From: Parietaria judaica
Taxonomy: Eukaryota > Streptophyta > Magnoliopsida > Rosales > Urticaceae
Length of the DNA stretch: 64,000 bases
Reading direction: 5' to 3'
Assembly (NCBI GenBank): GCA_954871525.1
Contig: OX940861.1
Coordinates: 35,725,201-35,789,200, forward strand
Shown: positions 49,761-62,220 of the stretch, piece by piece
How the letters are laid out: each line of letters begins with the position of its first letter
How positions within the stretch are numbered: the first letter of the stretch is position 1
The notes under the pieces: model-generated
Told to the model about the DNA's origin: nothing
The model's database searches: none
The model's input: only the letters and a program-made list of their open reading frames with translations
Translations under genes and position numbers: made by a program

Positions 49761-50347
49761 GAGAATAAATGGTAGCTCATAGATGGATTATTAAGTGTAT
49801 CAAGTACAAATGTGTGGAGAAAAACTCATATATAAGATTGGATTTTCTAATATAAGAAAAGCAAGAATAAATAATATTTTTGGAGAATTATATTTTTGCA
49901 CAAAATGATTTTTTGTTATGCCCTACTGAAAGCATCTTTTTTTATTTATAGTATTCACGAACGAGTATTTATATCTTCGAGATCAATTTTTTAGAGGTGA
50001 TATGAAAACTATAAAATATATATTAGGTAAGTATAAAAAAACACAAGGCCTCAGTGGAAGACAAAACTCTCAATCTCAACCAAGTATCGACCCTCGGAAG
50101 GGTCTTTAGATCTTATAGAAAAAGGTAAGAAAGAAGACAAAGGAAATGAATGAAGCCACATAACCCCATTGACCATATCCAAAGGCTCGCTTTAGCGTAC
50201 CCTTACCGACACACAATGCAACGCAGACCTCTCCAGAAACCATTATATTATTGGTACCATAATGTTGCATACAAACAACAACTCACTCCTCGGCTTGTGC
50301 TCTTATTAATGCCTTTCTTTCTACAAATTACATTATAAATCAAACTT

Positions 50348-50555
50348 GTTTGACCTAATGGTAAATCCACTGCAATAAGACTCTTCATGAGATCCTAAGT
50401 TCAAAACCTTAAGACACATACATTACGTATATATTTAATCTTGACTGATGGTGCCTGCGGCCAATAGTGTCAGTTGTTCATACCGTGACAATATATCTTG
50501 TAGTATGAGTACATATTATCTTGACCAATAGTGTCACCCTATTCCAAAAAAAAAA
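50348..50555 (+). mobile_element. tRNA-derived SINE with A tail
   Basis: Box A-like tgacctaatggtaaatcc, box B-like taagttcaaaacc, a 3' module ttgaccaatagtgtcacc and an A-rich tail (50546-50555). The 3' module also occurs at 51077 and 56470. Confidence 0.6.
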
Positions 50556-50980
50556 GAAGAGAAAAGACTATCGAATGCAAACTATATTTACATTATTGTA
50601 AATTTTTTTACTTGTTATATGGAATTGACCATTGTCTCTGTAGATTTTGTCTTCGTTCGCACGCATTCAGAAGAACTTTCTAGAAGACCATCAATCATAA
50701 GATTGCTCCTCGACAATCATGTTGAACTTTCGGATAAGGTATAAAAAAAAAAAAAAGATTCATCTTATTATTATTTTTCTTTGAAGTTTTTATGACAATA
50801 TAGTTCTCTTCTTGTATAATCTAAGATAAATTTGAAGTCTCATAACTGCACAGTCTTAGAAGCATCTCATCAGCCTATCTGTTTGCCTAAACAATGTGAG
50901 ATTGCACATCATATTCTTTCTTACCTCTATACTAAAGGTATTGATATATGTCATAGCTATACATATATAGAACCAAGCAA

Positions 50981-51106
50981 GTTTGGCATAGTGGTAACTC
51001 CACTACACATCCATTCAAGAGGTCACATGTTCAATCTCTATGGGACTCAAATGAGTGCCCATTTACATATGTAAACTTGGCCAATAGTGTCACTTGTTCT
51101 TACACT
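50981..51106 (+). mobile_element. tRNA-derived SINE
   Basis: Box A-like tggcatagtggtaactcc, box B-like catgttcaatctc, and the 3' module ttggccaatagtgtcac. It is of the same family as 50348 but lacks a clear tail. Confidence 0.6.
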
Positions 51107-51530
51107 GAATATATTTGATAATGCAGACATTGCCAATTAGTCTTGCTGATTTGGTGCAACCTCAATTCCGATTGATTTTGGAATTTCGAGTAACTTAAGA
51201 ATTGGAAATTCCATCACATCGAATTTGTAGAATATATGTTTAAAAAAAATTTATTTTAAAAAATAATGACCGAAGAAAAATAAAAGTATGTTTACAAATT
51301 CCAATTTGAAAAAGAAAAAAATTTTGAAATCGGTATATAGTATCGAATTATGGTTTTGATTATCGGTGTACTCGCAACCCATCAATATCGAAATTCAAAT
51401 ACGTAGAATCAATTAACATTAATATATCCGTTAACGAGTACAATAATAAGGTTTTTAGTTGCACACTAAAAAACAAAGCTCGCAAGAACATCCATTGCTG
51501 ACATATCTGAACCCACTGTCACTCTCTCTC

Positions 51531-51538
51531 TATATTTA
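51531..51538 (+). promoter_or_regulatory. Possible TATA box of the O-fucosyltransferase gene
   Basis: tatattta after a CT-rich run, about 120 bp upstream of the start codon. Confidence 0.4.
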
Positions 51539-51652
51539 TTTACTTTCTTTTTCTTTATTTTCAAAACCCTCCATGAACGAACGTACAACTACAACAAAGT
51601 AGGAAAAGAGCCAAAGCTCTCTCTCTCCTCTCTCTCCTTCCAACGGTGAGAA

Positions 51653-54600
51653 ATGAAGGCCAAGCCGAGCCTCAGCTCCGCGAATGCCGGAACCGGCTCG
51701 GCCAGCGACTCCACCTCGCCGAGCCCACCTCAGTCTCCTCCCTCGCCTCGCCGCTCCTCGTTCCGGCGCCGAACGCCGCCGAAGGCAAAGCCGCTCTTCG
51801 TCGGAGGCGGCATTTTCCGGCGGAAGCTCCGGTACCTGCTGGTCCTGCCCATGGTGTACCTGTCGGGGCTGATCATGTGCGTGGGGCCCTTCTCGGCCCT
51901 GGTGGGCCCCGCCGCCCCGCCGGCGCCGGGGTCGCTGTACCGGAGCCACGACACGTTTCGGCGGCTCTGGGAAGACATCGGCTCCGACAACTCTTCCTCG
52001 TCCGTTGAGGTGAAGATAGTAAAACATTGTGTGTTTTGTCGGTTCAGTTGTTCTTTTTGGCGTTTGGAGTTTTACTTGGAATATCTGATACCAACGGAAG
52101 ATTTTGTGTTCGGTTTCTAAGAAAGAGAAGACAGAAACTGTGGCCCAGAGCTTTGAAAAATGCCAAGTATGGCTTATTATTTCATTTGGGTTGTTCCAAA
52201 GTGACCATCTTTATTTCATTAAAACCTTAATTCTTTGTGATTTTTCGCCATGGAATTCGAAGTCGCGCAATGCTTTTTCTTTGGGGATTTTAATCTACAT
52301 TACGTTAAATTATTATATATATATATATATATATATGTTCCTTCAATTCTTCCTCTGCTTCCGATTATTGTTTTCGTATTTCTATTTTAAGAAACGAAAA
52401 AAAGAGAGCCGAGTTTCCAGGAAATTATTGGGTTTGTCTTTATTTTTTTTTATGGTTAGTTCCTCACTATACTCATGATCCTCGAGGGTTCATTAATGTA
52501 CTTCTCTTATGTAATATATATATATACTTGAAACTGTGCAGATTTCTTCAGTTTGGAGTTACAGAAAGCAGAAAGAGCACAAGCCTTGTCCCAACTCAAC
52601 AGCCACACAATTTTCTGGTATGTTATTTTCCCGTTATGGATTTTTTTTTCGTCTGAATTTTTGTAAATACTATTGGTTGCTATTAATAGATATGCGCGGA
52701 TTAAAATTGTGTAACATGATAATTGGTTGCTATTCTTAGCAGACTCAACTGGTCCTAGTGGATACTTGATCATCGAGGCCAATGGCGGTCTTAACCAACA
52801 GCGATCAGCGGTATGTAATTACATTAAAATTTATCTATGTATGTTTGACATTGGTGATAACTTGTCCCGTATTGTTGTGTAATAAAATGTACCACGTTTT
52901 TGGCAGATCTGCAACGCGGTGGCTGTTGCTGGGCTACTGAACGCGATACTAGTGATTCCTCAGTTCGAGTTCAATAGCGTTTGGAGAGATTCAAGGTAAG
53001 CATTGTTTGCTCGGTTCCTTGAATGACCGTCTTGAAAGATGTACGGTAAAATGCTGATACCGTATTGATCTTGTTCATAAGACGTTGAGATTTGCTCTGT
53101 TTGACAGCAAATTCGGTGACATATACGACGAAGATCATTTCATATTAAGCCTTGAGGGCCACGTTAAAGTTGTCAGAGAGCTTCCTCAGGATCTGATGGA
53201 GAGATACGAATACAACACGAGCAATATCCCGAGCTTCCGTGTCCAAGCTTTGGCTTCTGTCAACTTCTACACGGGTGTGGTTTATCCCGTTCTAAGAAGC
53301 CAAGGGTAGGTTTTTATATAGAGTAATGTCGGAAAATATATATGCCCAAGTTCTATAAATATCCGCCAAAGGTACCAAGCTTATCTGGTCTTGAATTCTC
53401 GTAATGTACAGGGTTATTCGGATAGCACCCTTTGCTAATAGATTGGCGATGAACGTCCCTCCAAACATTCAATTCCTAAGATGCCTTGCGAATTACGAAG
53501 CATTGAGATTTTCCACTCCGATTTTGAATTTTGGAAAGACATTGGTTAATCGTATGGCTGAACGGAGCTCAAGAACAAGTGGCAAATATGTATCTGTCCA
53601 CCTTAGGTTCGAGGAGGTTAGAATGGTCATTTAGCATTAGTGAACTTGCTCGGTTTGAAGCAGCGAGCTTATGGTCATGCATTCTGTGTTGGTAAACAGG
53701 ATATGGTGGCATTTTCATGCTGTTTGTATGACGGCGGAGAGGCCGAGAAGTCCGAAATGGATTTGATCAGAGAAAAAGCATGGAAGCAGAAGTTCAAGCG
53801 GAAAGATCGCATCATTTCTCCAGCTCAGAACCGAGTTGAAGGGAAATGTCCACTGTCTCCCGTAGAGGTACTAAAACTACCAATTTTTAGATTGATTTCT
53901 AAAATTGTAACCACTCTATCAAGGTGAAGAAACTTGACAAAATAACCATAATTGGAAAATGATCCTTCACTTTTTTTTTTCTTCTAAAAATACCTGCAAG
54001 TTCTCATAATTGGAAAATTATCCTTTTAGGACAGTTTAGGACATAAATTTCGGACACTTTAGCCTGATTGAAAAGGTTAATTTCCCAATTATTAGAACTT
54101 GGGGGTTATTTTGGCAAATAGTGAAGTATGGAAGGTTATTTGGACAAGTTTCTCTACATGTAATGTTAAATATAGCAGGTTTATGTGCTTATATTAAGTA
54201 AATAAAGTAGCGATCAATAGGTAATTGTTTGTACATTTTATGAAGGGTTGAAATATGAATTATCAAAAATATACATTAGTGCCATCTGAGTTAAAATTCT
54301 TGTAATGTCTCTCAAAGTGAATATAAGCCAAGAGCTCGTGTATCATTCGGAATCGGAGCTGTTTTTACTTGTCTTCTTGTAATTGAGCGCACAAAATGAT
54401 TCCCGACACGCTCTTTGGAGCTATGAAAAACAAACACGTTTTGAAAAAACATATAGCCAAATGATTCAGTCATCGGGTTTACAGTAATCATACCCCTAAT
54501 GTTTCGCACGGCGTATGTCAGTGTAGGTCGGAATGATGCTACGTGGCATGGGGTTTGATAACAGCACTTCCATCTACTTAGCCTCGGGAAAACTGTACCA

Positions 54601-55373
54601 ACCGGAAAAGCATCTCGCTCCTTTAATGATGATGTTTCCCAATCTGCACACGAAGGATTCTCTTGCAACTGCGGACGAGCTCGCTCCATTTCAGGTACGA
54701 TCATATTTTTTGAAATTTTGTATTTGATTTACTGAAGAATATGAAATCGATTAAGTTAAAGTATGCGCTGTTGTTGTTGTTGTTGTTGTTGCGTAGGGAT
54801 ATTCTTCGAGACTGGCTGCTTTAGACTACACAGTGTCGTTGTTTAGTGAGGTATTTGTAACGACTCAAGGTGGGAATTTCCCGCACTTTCTCATGGGCCA
54901 CCGGAGGTTTATCTACGGCGGACATGCAAGGACGATCATACCCGACAAGCGCAAGCTTGCTGTTCTGCTAGAGGATAGAAATATCAGGTATTATGCCTCT
55001 TCATTAACTTTTATTTAATTTTCTGAAACATTCAACTAAGGTTCTTTACCCGAAAAATTTAAAAACAAAACAAAATCATTTTTTTAACGAACTTGTGTAG
55101 GTACCGTATTTTTAATCCAACGGGTTTTTAACTTTTTGTCACAAAAAATACATTATATATTTGGCATTATATCACTTTTTCTGTTTTACCAGTTGGAGAG
55201 GGTTCAAGGATGACATGGAAGCAATGCTAGCGGAAAGCGACCGAAAGGGGTTGATAGTGCCGAGAGTGAAGAAAATAAACAGAAAATCTTCTGTTTACAC
55301 ATACCCTTTGCCCGAATGCAGATGTCTACAGCAGAGACACAACGCTCAAGCCGACCTTAACGCGCTTTCGTGA
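51653..55373 (+). CDS. O-fucosyltransferase family protein (plant GT106/DUF246-type)
   Basis: Predicted Golgi type II membrane glycosyltransferase of the plant O-fucosyltransferase family. Ten exons, all GT-AG and phase-consistent: 51653-52009, 52542-52617, 52743-52810, 52907-52995, 53108-53305, 53412-53616, 53700-53867, 54527-54694, 54797-54987, 55193-55373; 566 residues. A Ser/Pro/Arg-rich cytosolic tail (1-59) is followed by one membrane span (about 60-80, [18 protein letters not shown]). The family motif ANGGLNQQR lies at about 157-165 and HLRFEEDM at 326-333; [15 protein letters not shown] and [17 protein letters not shown] mark the C-terminal half. The exact sugar acceptor cannot be told from sequence. 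No lesions are seen. Exon 1 is strongly GC-rich. Confidence 0.93.
53925..54155. mobile_element. Inverted-repeat insertion in intron 7 of the O-fucosyltransferase gene
   Basis: The left side agaaacttgacaaaataacc is mirrored at the right, read inward, by agaaacttgtccaaataacc; aattggaaaa blocks are mirrored inside. This looks like a diverged MITE. No target duplication was found. Confidence 0.4.
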
Positions 55374-56720
55374 TGTTGGCTTCTCTCGTTTTGCTCTCAA
55401 ATTTGCAACTGTACAGGCGAAAATCTTCAAGTTTCTCATTGCGTGTCTTAGGCGAGGAGATCCTTTTTGGCTCGTTGTGTTTCCTTTTCCACGGTGTTCG
55501 AGTCTCTTCCTTGCTGGTCGAATGTAAAATCAAGCAAAGCGGGATAAGCAGACGGGATTTGTCGATCGGTAACTTTCTTCTTGTCGTGTAGAGATGGCTC
55601 TCTTGTGGTATATTGGGGGGTTTTGTGACGAGTGTAAAAGTGTGTGAATCTTTGATTGTAGATGTTAGCATTGGAATCTTCACAGAGAAAAATTCTTGTG
55701 TGTTCCAAAAAAATGTATCATTATTATTTCTCAGATTGTTTGTTGTCTCTTCAGATTAATTTTGCTCTTCAACTGTTGGCTAAAAATGAATCAAATTATG
55801 GAAGTTACCTTCTTCAAGAACTCAATCTCATGACTTCTTTGACTACATATTATTGTTAGGATGTGTGTTTTAAGAGTTGGTTGAATACATAAAGAGAAAG
55901 TTGTTTGTCGATTAATTATTAAAAAAGTATACTATTTATGACTGATGTTAACCAATCACAAGCTTACTTACAAGAGTATTATATACTAATAATCTGTATT
56001 GTAACCACAATCTTTGAATCTGCCTTGTTTTATTTCTATTTTCATTTTTTTCATCTTTGTTAATTTTTTTGAACATTTATTTTATTATACAGCTCTAAAA
56101 ATATTTTTGGAAAATTATTTTCTAGCCTTCGAATTTTAGACACGGAATAAAAACAGTGATTGCAAATCATTTACAATATTCTTTTATTTATTATAATTTT
56201 TTTATTCACTCTCCTTTTAATCCCTTTTGTTTCTTTTCTTTTTTTTTTTGAAAACTTTTGTTTCTTTCTCCACAGAAGTATATCATGTCAAATATAATTC
56301 AATGCAAACCACATTTGAGATTTGCATGCACACTTAGTTACAAAATTCTTAATAATTAATCTCAATTAGTATCTATTACATATTTTCTTTCTTCACTTTT
56401 TAAAACATTTTAGTCATGTAATATACATAGGCCATAGGCTTGATAACTTTAATTAAGTGCATTGTAACATTGACCGATAGTGTCACCCCTGTTAAATTTA
56501 AAAAAAAAAAAAAAAAAACATTAACTACAATATATATCTATATATGCAGAAATTTTATATTTTAGTATATTATAATTTTATTTACTTAACGTATGGCATG
56601 GCATATGTAGTATTCTTTTCTTCCCCATGCAAACACTACTAGAAAGACCAACGTGTTCCTTTTATTACTCCAAAAACTCCCATTATAATCTGAAACTCCA
56701 AAGAGATTATTATCTGAACA
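55374..56720. other. Intergenic between O-fucosyltransferase and PPR genes
   Basis: 3' UTR region of the former, then AT-rich sequence. It contains a SINE 3' end at 56431-56518. Confidence 0.6.
56431..56518 (+). mobile_element. Truncated SINE 3' end with A tail
   Basis: The module ttgaccgatagtgtcacccc (56470-56489) matches the SINE at 50348, followed by taaattta and about 20 A (56499-56518). The 5' tRNA-like part is missing. Confidence 0.55.
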
Positions 56721-58787
56721 ATGGAGTTGAACCAAATCGCCGCAGCACTGCGACACTGTGGCAGAGCCAAGGCTTTCAATCCCGGAAAAGCCCTTCACTC
56801 CCATCTAACCAAGCTCGGATTCTCCAGAGACCTGTTCGTCGCTAACAATCTCATGTCCATGTACTCGGGATTTGCTTCCCTCGAAGATGCCGCAAAGGTG
56901 TTCGACGAAATGCCTGACAAGAATGTTGTCACTTGGACCACTATGGTCTCTGCGTTTACCTGCGGAGGACGGCCCTACGAAGCGCTCAGGTTGTACGATC
57001 GTATGATGACGTTAAAATTGGAGACGCCGAACGGGTTTTTGTACTCCGCTGTGCTCAAAGCTTGTGCTGCCACGGGCGATCTTAAGCTCGGTAGGACGAT
57101 ACACGAAGGGGTTATGAGCACGAAATTGGAATCGGACACGGTTTTGATGAACGCTCTTTTGGATATGTACGTGAAATGTGGGAGTTTGAGCGACGCCGTG
57201 GAGGTTTTCGATAGGGTTTTGTTTGCGAATTCCAGTACTTGGAACACTATCGTTTCTGGATATGCCAAAGCGGGTTTAATGGAGGAAGCAGTGGGATTTT
57301 TCAACCGAATGCCAGATCCGAACGCCATTTCGTGGAACATCGTCATTGCCGGTTTCGCAGATAGGGGAAGTGCTCGTGCTACTGAATTCGCGTGTGATAT
57401 GCATCGAAAAGGTTTTAAGCTCGATTGGTTTACTTTCCCTTGTGTCCTTAAAGCCTGTGGTCATCACGGGATGTTAGCTTTGGGAAAGCAGGTTCATTGT
57501 TACGTCATGAAATCCGGCTTCGAGTCGGCCCATTTCACTCTCTCGGCTCTGGTCGATATGTATTCGGATTGCCGGGAATTAATCACAGCCTCGAAGCTGT
57601 TCCGGCAATACTCGAGCAATAATAACTTGGTGCTTTGGAATTCCATGCTTTCGGGATATGTCATGAACGATCATAACCGAGCGGCTCTCGATTTAGTTTC
57701 ATTCATCTATAATTCAAGTGCCTTTTTAATGGATTCCTACACTTACAGTGCAGCTTTAAAGGCTTGCATAAGCATGTCGAGCCTGAGACTTGGCCGCCAA
57801 GTGCACGGCCTCATAATGACTAGCGGGCACGGATTGGATTGTGTTGTCGGAAGTATTCTTGTAAATTTATACGCAAGGCTTGGAAAAATTGATGATGCGC
57901 TTCGATTTTTTCATCGACTTCCTCAAAAAGACACGGTGGCGTGGTTTGGTTTGATCACTGGGTGTTCAAAGAGGGGATTCGGGTGGTACGCTTTCACGTT
58001 GTTCAGAGACATGGTCAAACAGAATCTCGAAGTTGACCAGTTTGTGATTTCAAGCGTCGTGAAAGCCTGTTCGAGCTTAACTTCTCTTAGAAGCGGCAAG
58101 CAGGTTCATGCTTTATGTCAAAAGAATGGATATGAAAATGAGGGAGTTGTAATGACATCGTTGATTGATATGTACGCAAAATGTGGCGAGATTGACCCCG
58201 GTTTAGCTTTATTCAAGCGCACGTCTGAGCATGACCGTGACACTGTGTGTTGGACAGGGATAATTGTGGGGTGCGGGCAAAACGGAAGGGCGGAAGAAGC
58301 TATTAAATTTTTGCGCGAGATGCGAGAATCAGGGTTCAAGCCCAACGAAATCACGTATTTGGGTGTTCTTTGTGCGTGTAGATATGGCGGATTAGTGGAA
58401 GAAGCTCGGGAAATTTTCAGTTTGATGAAATTCGAAGATGGATTAGAGCCTTGTGTGGAGCATTATAACTGCATGGTTGATATTCTAAGTCAACGGGGTT
58501 GCTTCGAAGAGGCGAAGAAACTGATTTCCGAGATGCCGTTCGAACCCAACGATACAATATGGAGATCATTGCTCGGCGCATGCGCGACTCACGGAAATAC
58601 CGAGCTGCTAAATAGTATTGATAAAGATCTTTTCAGAAACTTACCAGAAGATCATTCAACTTATGTAACTCTCTCGAACGTTTACGCCGAGCTCGGACTT
58701 TGGGATCGCTTGAGCGAAGTGAGAAAAGCTTCCAAAGAAGCAGGTTCCAAGGAAGCGGGGAAGAGCTGGATCGAAATTTCAAGTTGA
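56721..58787 (+). CDS. Pentatricopeptide repeat protein, PLS class, E subgroup
   Basis: Intronless 688-residue PPR protein. Such proteins bind organellar RNA in a sequence-specific way and act in editing, splicing or stability. Tandem PPR motifs run through most of the length, with units such as VFDEMPDKNVVTWTTMVSAF, LLDMYVKCGSLSDAVEVFD and LIDMYAKCGEIDPG. The C-terminus (about 590-688) has the E-type end with TIWRSLLGACATHGN and YVTLSNVYAELGLWD, and stops at GKSWIEISS without a DYW domain. From memory it looks like the orthologue of Arabidopsis At4g08210 (PCMP-E100). An organelle presequence is not obvious at the N-terminus. A gypsy fragment begins about 10 bp after the stop codon. Confidence 0.93.
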   Translation: MELNQIAAALRHCGRAKAFNPGKALHSHLTKLGFSRDLFVANNLMSMYSGFASLEDAAKVFDEMPDKNVVTWTTMVSAFTCGGRPYEALRLYDRMMTLKLETPNGFLYSAVLKACAATGDLKLGRTIHEGVMSTKLESDTVLMNALLDMYVKCGSLSDAVEVFDRVLFANSSTWNTIVSGYAKAGLMEEAVGFFNRMPDPNAISWNIVIAGFADRGSARATEFACDMHRKGFKLDWFTFPCVLKACGHHGMLALGKQVHCYVMKSGFESAHFTLSALVDMYSDCRELITASKLFRQYSSNNNLVLWNSMLSGYVMNDHNRAALDLVSFIYNSSAFLMDSYTYSAALKACISMSSLRLGRQVHGLIMTSGHGLDCVVGSILVNLYARLGKIDDALRFFHRLPQKDTVAWFGLITGCSKRGFGWYAFTLFRDMVKQNLEVDQFVISSVVKACSSLTSLRSGKQVHALCQKNGYENEGVVMTSLIDMYAKCGEIDPGLALFKRTSEHDRDTVCWTGIIVGCGQNGRAEEAIKFLREMRESGFKPNEITYLGVLCACRYGGLVEEAREIFSLMKFEDGLEPCVEHYNCMVDILSQRGCFEEAKKLISEMPFEPNDTIWRSLLGACATHGNTELLNSIDKDLFRNLPEDHSTYVTLSNVYAELGLWDRLSEVRKASKEAGSKEAGKSWIEISS

Positions 58788-58795
58788 GAAATGAT

Positions 58796-59074
58796 TGCGA
58801 GGCGGAGATAGGACAAGTGGTCGGTGCCATCCACTTGGTTTTTCATGTCTCGCAGCTAACACGAGTAATTGGTCATCACGAGTCATCGTCAGCGCTATCC
58901 GGAAGATATATGAAGCTGATCATGACTCTGAAAGCTATCCACAGGCTCTGTGGCGGACCCAACAAGAGTGGCGAAGTTCTTTTGAAGTTGAATGATCTGC
59001 CGGAATACGAGACTACATGGGTGACCTCAACGGTTATGAAGCAACAATTCCCGGAATTCAACCTTGAGAACTAG
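58796..59074 (+). pseudogene. Gypsy chromovirus integrase tail with chromodomain, fragment
   Basis: The frame reads CEAEIGQVVGAIHLVFHVSQL, then PNKSGEVLLKLNDLPEYETT and MKQQFPEFNLEN, ending TAG at 59072-59074. FHVSQL and the LPEYETTW pattern are those of the integrase C-terminus plus chromodomain of Ty3/gypsy chromoviruses, which direct integration to chromatin. A short internal gap (expected residues between VG and IHLVFHVSQ) and loss of all upstream pol show it is a remnant. It lies on the same strand as the PPR gene, directly behind it. Confidence 0.75.
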
Positions 59075-59289
59075 GATGTTGTTGAGTAATTAATAATTAT
59101 GACCCATGGTTTTGATGCATCGCCGAAGGGTGTTAAGATCTCACATCGACTACTAAGTATAAGAAACTCAACGCAGCCATATCCGTCTATCAAATGAGCA
59201 AGTTCTTTAACAATGACATGACATGCGGATGGCCCGACGCGAAGTCTGATTTTGAGGCCCTTTGACGAGATTGATAGACATAGACACAA

Positions 59290-60720
59290 AAGGTCGAGCC
59301 CTCAAATTAGTTTTCATTAGTAAAAGCAAAAATTGTGAAGTCCAAGATCTCGGACTCCGTAGCCTCGGTGAAAGACCGACTAACAAACGGAAATGTTTTT
59401 TGTTTAATATTATGGTACAAAGAGTGACAGATTTTTGAATTGTTCATTTTTTATTATTATTTGTTCGTCTTCTGATTGTCCCCACACCACACATAGGGGT
59501 ATCATTAAGCAAGCAAGAAATTGTGAACATTCTTTGAACATTCAGATTTGGACCACAAAAGTCGGCCTCTCCTTTTTGTCTTTGCTGTTTCGTTTTTTGA
59601 GCAGTATTTATTTAGTAATGGCGAGCAAAGCACGCCCTTTCGTTGACAATGATTCTTTGAAGCCAAGCATATGACCATTTTCTCTACTCGAGTCGAGTGC
59701 TTTCAATCTATGCACCTTTTGTATTACTCCAACATCGTATTGAGAAGATGCACACTCAAATACACAAGGGAAAAACTATATACTTGAACTATGGATTAGA
59801 GAATACCAACTCAATATGTCCAAGTTAACGTATCATGGCGGAGTTTTGTCCTTATTTTTTATTATTTTGGAGAGTGTTTTTTCAACAAAATAAAATTAGT
59901 GTCACTACAACTACATATATGTATTACATTATGTAATATTTGATTCATATCAAAGTGATTTTTAATTTATATATATTATGTAACATTTAGTCAGGTGAAC
60001 AAAAAAAACCGTAAATCGAATATTAAATTAAAAACCGAATATACCAATACCGTATATATATATATATAGCGAATACCGAATTTAAATGGTTAAACCAAAT
60101 CCACTGAACAAAAACTGAATCTTTCATTTGCGGTATTCGATTAATATATACTGATAATATCTATTATTATTTTATTGAAATTTTATCATATATACTGATA
60201 ATACTTTACTCAATTTTGATCATATTGTTCGAAGCGATAAATGCAATAAAAATATTTATATTATCACAGCCGAATACCGAATATATTGTAAATGTATTTA
60301 TTTTAATCTTTTCAAATAGAATATTCAATTTTCTTTGAGCGACTTTGCATGCCGCCACAAACCGCTGCAGTTGCGGCCGCCATGTCCCGCCAGCATACGA
60401 CGCGAAAGGCATTTGTCGGCCGCTGAATTACATGAATTGTTATAAGATATTAACTTTATAGTCAATATAATTTTCTCCAAAAACAAATAAATAAAAATTA
60501 AGTGTTTATTTCAAATTTTATTGAAACCTGCAAACACCAACTATTCATTCATGAATAATATCTTAAAGCTCCTTCAATTTTGTGCTTGAATAACAAAATA
60601 ATATTAATTTTTTTGAATATTTGGGTCAACGCTCTGTATTTTTTTTTTTTATTTTTTCATGAGGAACCTGAAGAAATGAAGTCATAGCATAAGTAATATT
60701 TTATGTCGATCAGTTCTAAA
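59290..60720. other. Intergenic, AT-rich
   Basis: No gene is supported. A GC-rich patch at 60350-60420 sits in a short minus-strand frame without motifs. Confidence 0.55.
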
Positions 60721-60729
60721 TATATTTTT

Positions 60730-61218
60730 GGGATAATTACGGCAAATATACCCAACCTTTGGTCAAACTTCCTCCCGTGTACCCAACCTTTAAAATTGGC
60801 GGCAAAAGTACCCAACCAGCGTTGACTGTGTCTTTGGCTAAAAAACGTTAACTTTTGCCGTTAGCATAGTACACGTGTCCGTTGCAATGACATATTTTTT
60901 CAATGCTGTTTAATATGTATGAAATTTGATTAGTTCATGTGTGTGTTTTGGTAGATTATTTGCTGATTAATTTGTTGATTAATCTGATAGATAGATTAAT
61001 TCAGTTAGTTTAACCATTAATTCAGTTAAAAATGATAGTAATAAATTTCGGGTGGCTTATGTGGCATGCACACGTGTACTATGCTAACAGCAAAAGTTAA
61101 CGTTTTTTAGCCAAAGTCACAGTCAACGTTGGTTGGGTACTTTTGCCGCCAATTTTAAAGGTTGGGTACACGGTAGGAAGTTTGACCAAAGGTTGGGTAT
61201 ATTTGCCGTAATTATCCC
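60730..61218. mobile_element. MULE-type MITE 1 (489 bp)
   Basis: Long inverted repeats of about 150 bp: the left end gggataattacggcaaatat is perfectly mirrored at the right, and identity stays very high to about 60880. Both flanks are tatattttt (60721-60729 and 61219-61227), a perfect 9-bp target duplication. No coding frame. Confidence 0.9.
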
Positions 61219-61753
61219 TATATTTTTTCGATGGTTATTATCATTTGCTCTGAAATCAAACTTGTCACACCACTGAGAAAACGACAAGAATCCCAGGGAA
61301 GTAACCATGGTCCCACCCCCACGCGATTCCGACTCATCAAACAGCAAGGGAACATGCTTGGGTCCCACCAACTCCGAGAACACATCACAGGCCTTTTCCT
61401 TTTTGTGTCAGTGTCGTTTTTGGAAGTTTTCCTTACGCTTTTACCCTTCTCCCGCTCTGCTTTGCTAGTGAAGTTCTCTCCCATGAACTAGGATAATATG
61501 GTCTTTATAATCCGCATAATTTTTTTTTCTTCTGAAATGTTACAAGCTTTTCTATAATATAATATATGTATATATATATAATATTGTCGTATTGAGATTG
61601 TGAAGCATGTTGATTCCACAGTTTTACTTTACATTGTTCCCTCTCTTTTTTTCACTTGTCTCAAAGAAAGAACATTTCGCAGTGTGAAAAAGCTACACAA
61701 AGTTACAGGGCAAATTGGATAGGAATAAGACGGACAAAAAGAGAAAAGAAAAA

Positions 61754-62220
61754 GGGTTAATGACGGCAAAAATACTCAAAGTTTGGTCAAAGAACCCCTC
61801 GTGTACCCAAAGTTTAAAAGTGGTGGTAAAAATACCCAAAGTCGCATTTGGGGAGTTGACCAGTCCATTCTCGTAACGCCGTTAACTTACCCGTTAACTA
61901 TGGCCACGCGGACAAACGTGGGTTGCTGACATAACAATTTTTGCCGCATGGATGAGCCCAAATCAGCCTCGTTTACAACAAAACAACGAATTAAACCCCT
62001 AATAACACTATTTAATACAACTAATTGAACCCCTAATAATTACACTTAACAAAACAAATTTGTCCACGTGGCCGGAGTTAACCGGTAAGTTAACGGCGTT
62101 ACGAGAATGGAGTGGTCAACTCCCTAAATGCGACATTGGGTATTTTTGCCACACTTTTAAACTTTGGGTACACGAGGTGTTCTTTGACCAAACTTTGGGT
62201 ATTTTTGCCGTCATTAACCC
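61754..62220. mobile_element. MULE-type MITE 2 (467 bp)
   Basis: Inverted repeats of about 140 bp start gggttaatgacggcaaaaat and are mirrored at the right end with few changes. Both flanks are aaagaaaaa (61745-61753 and 62221-62229), a perfect 9-bp target duplication. Its terminal pattern resembles that of MITE 1. No coding frame. Confidence 0.9.

Noticed and set aside
54312..54704. 130-codon minus-strand frame
   Set aside because: Antisense shadow of exon 8 of the O-fucosyltransferase gene.
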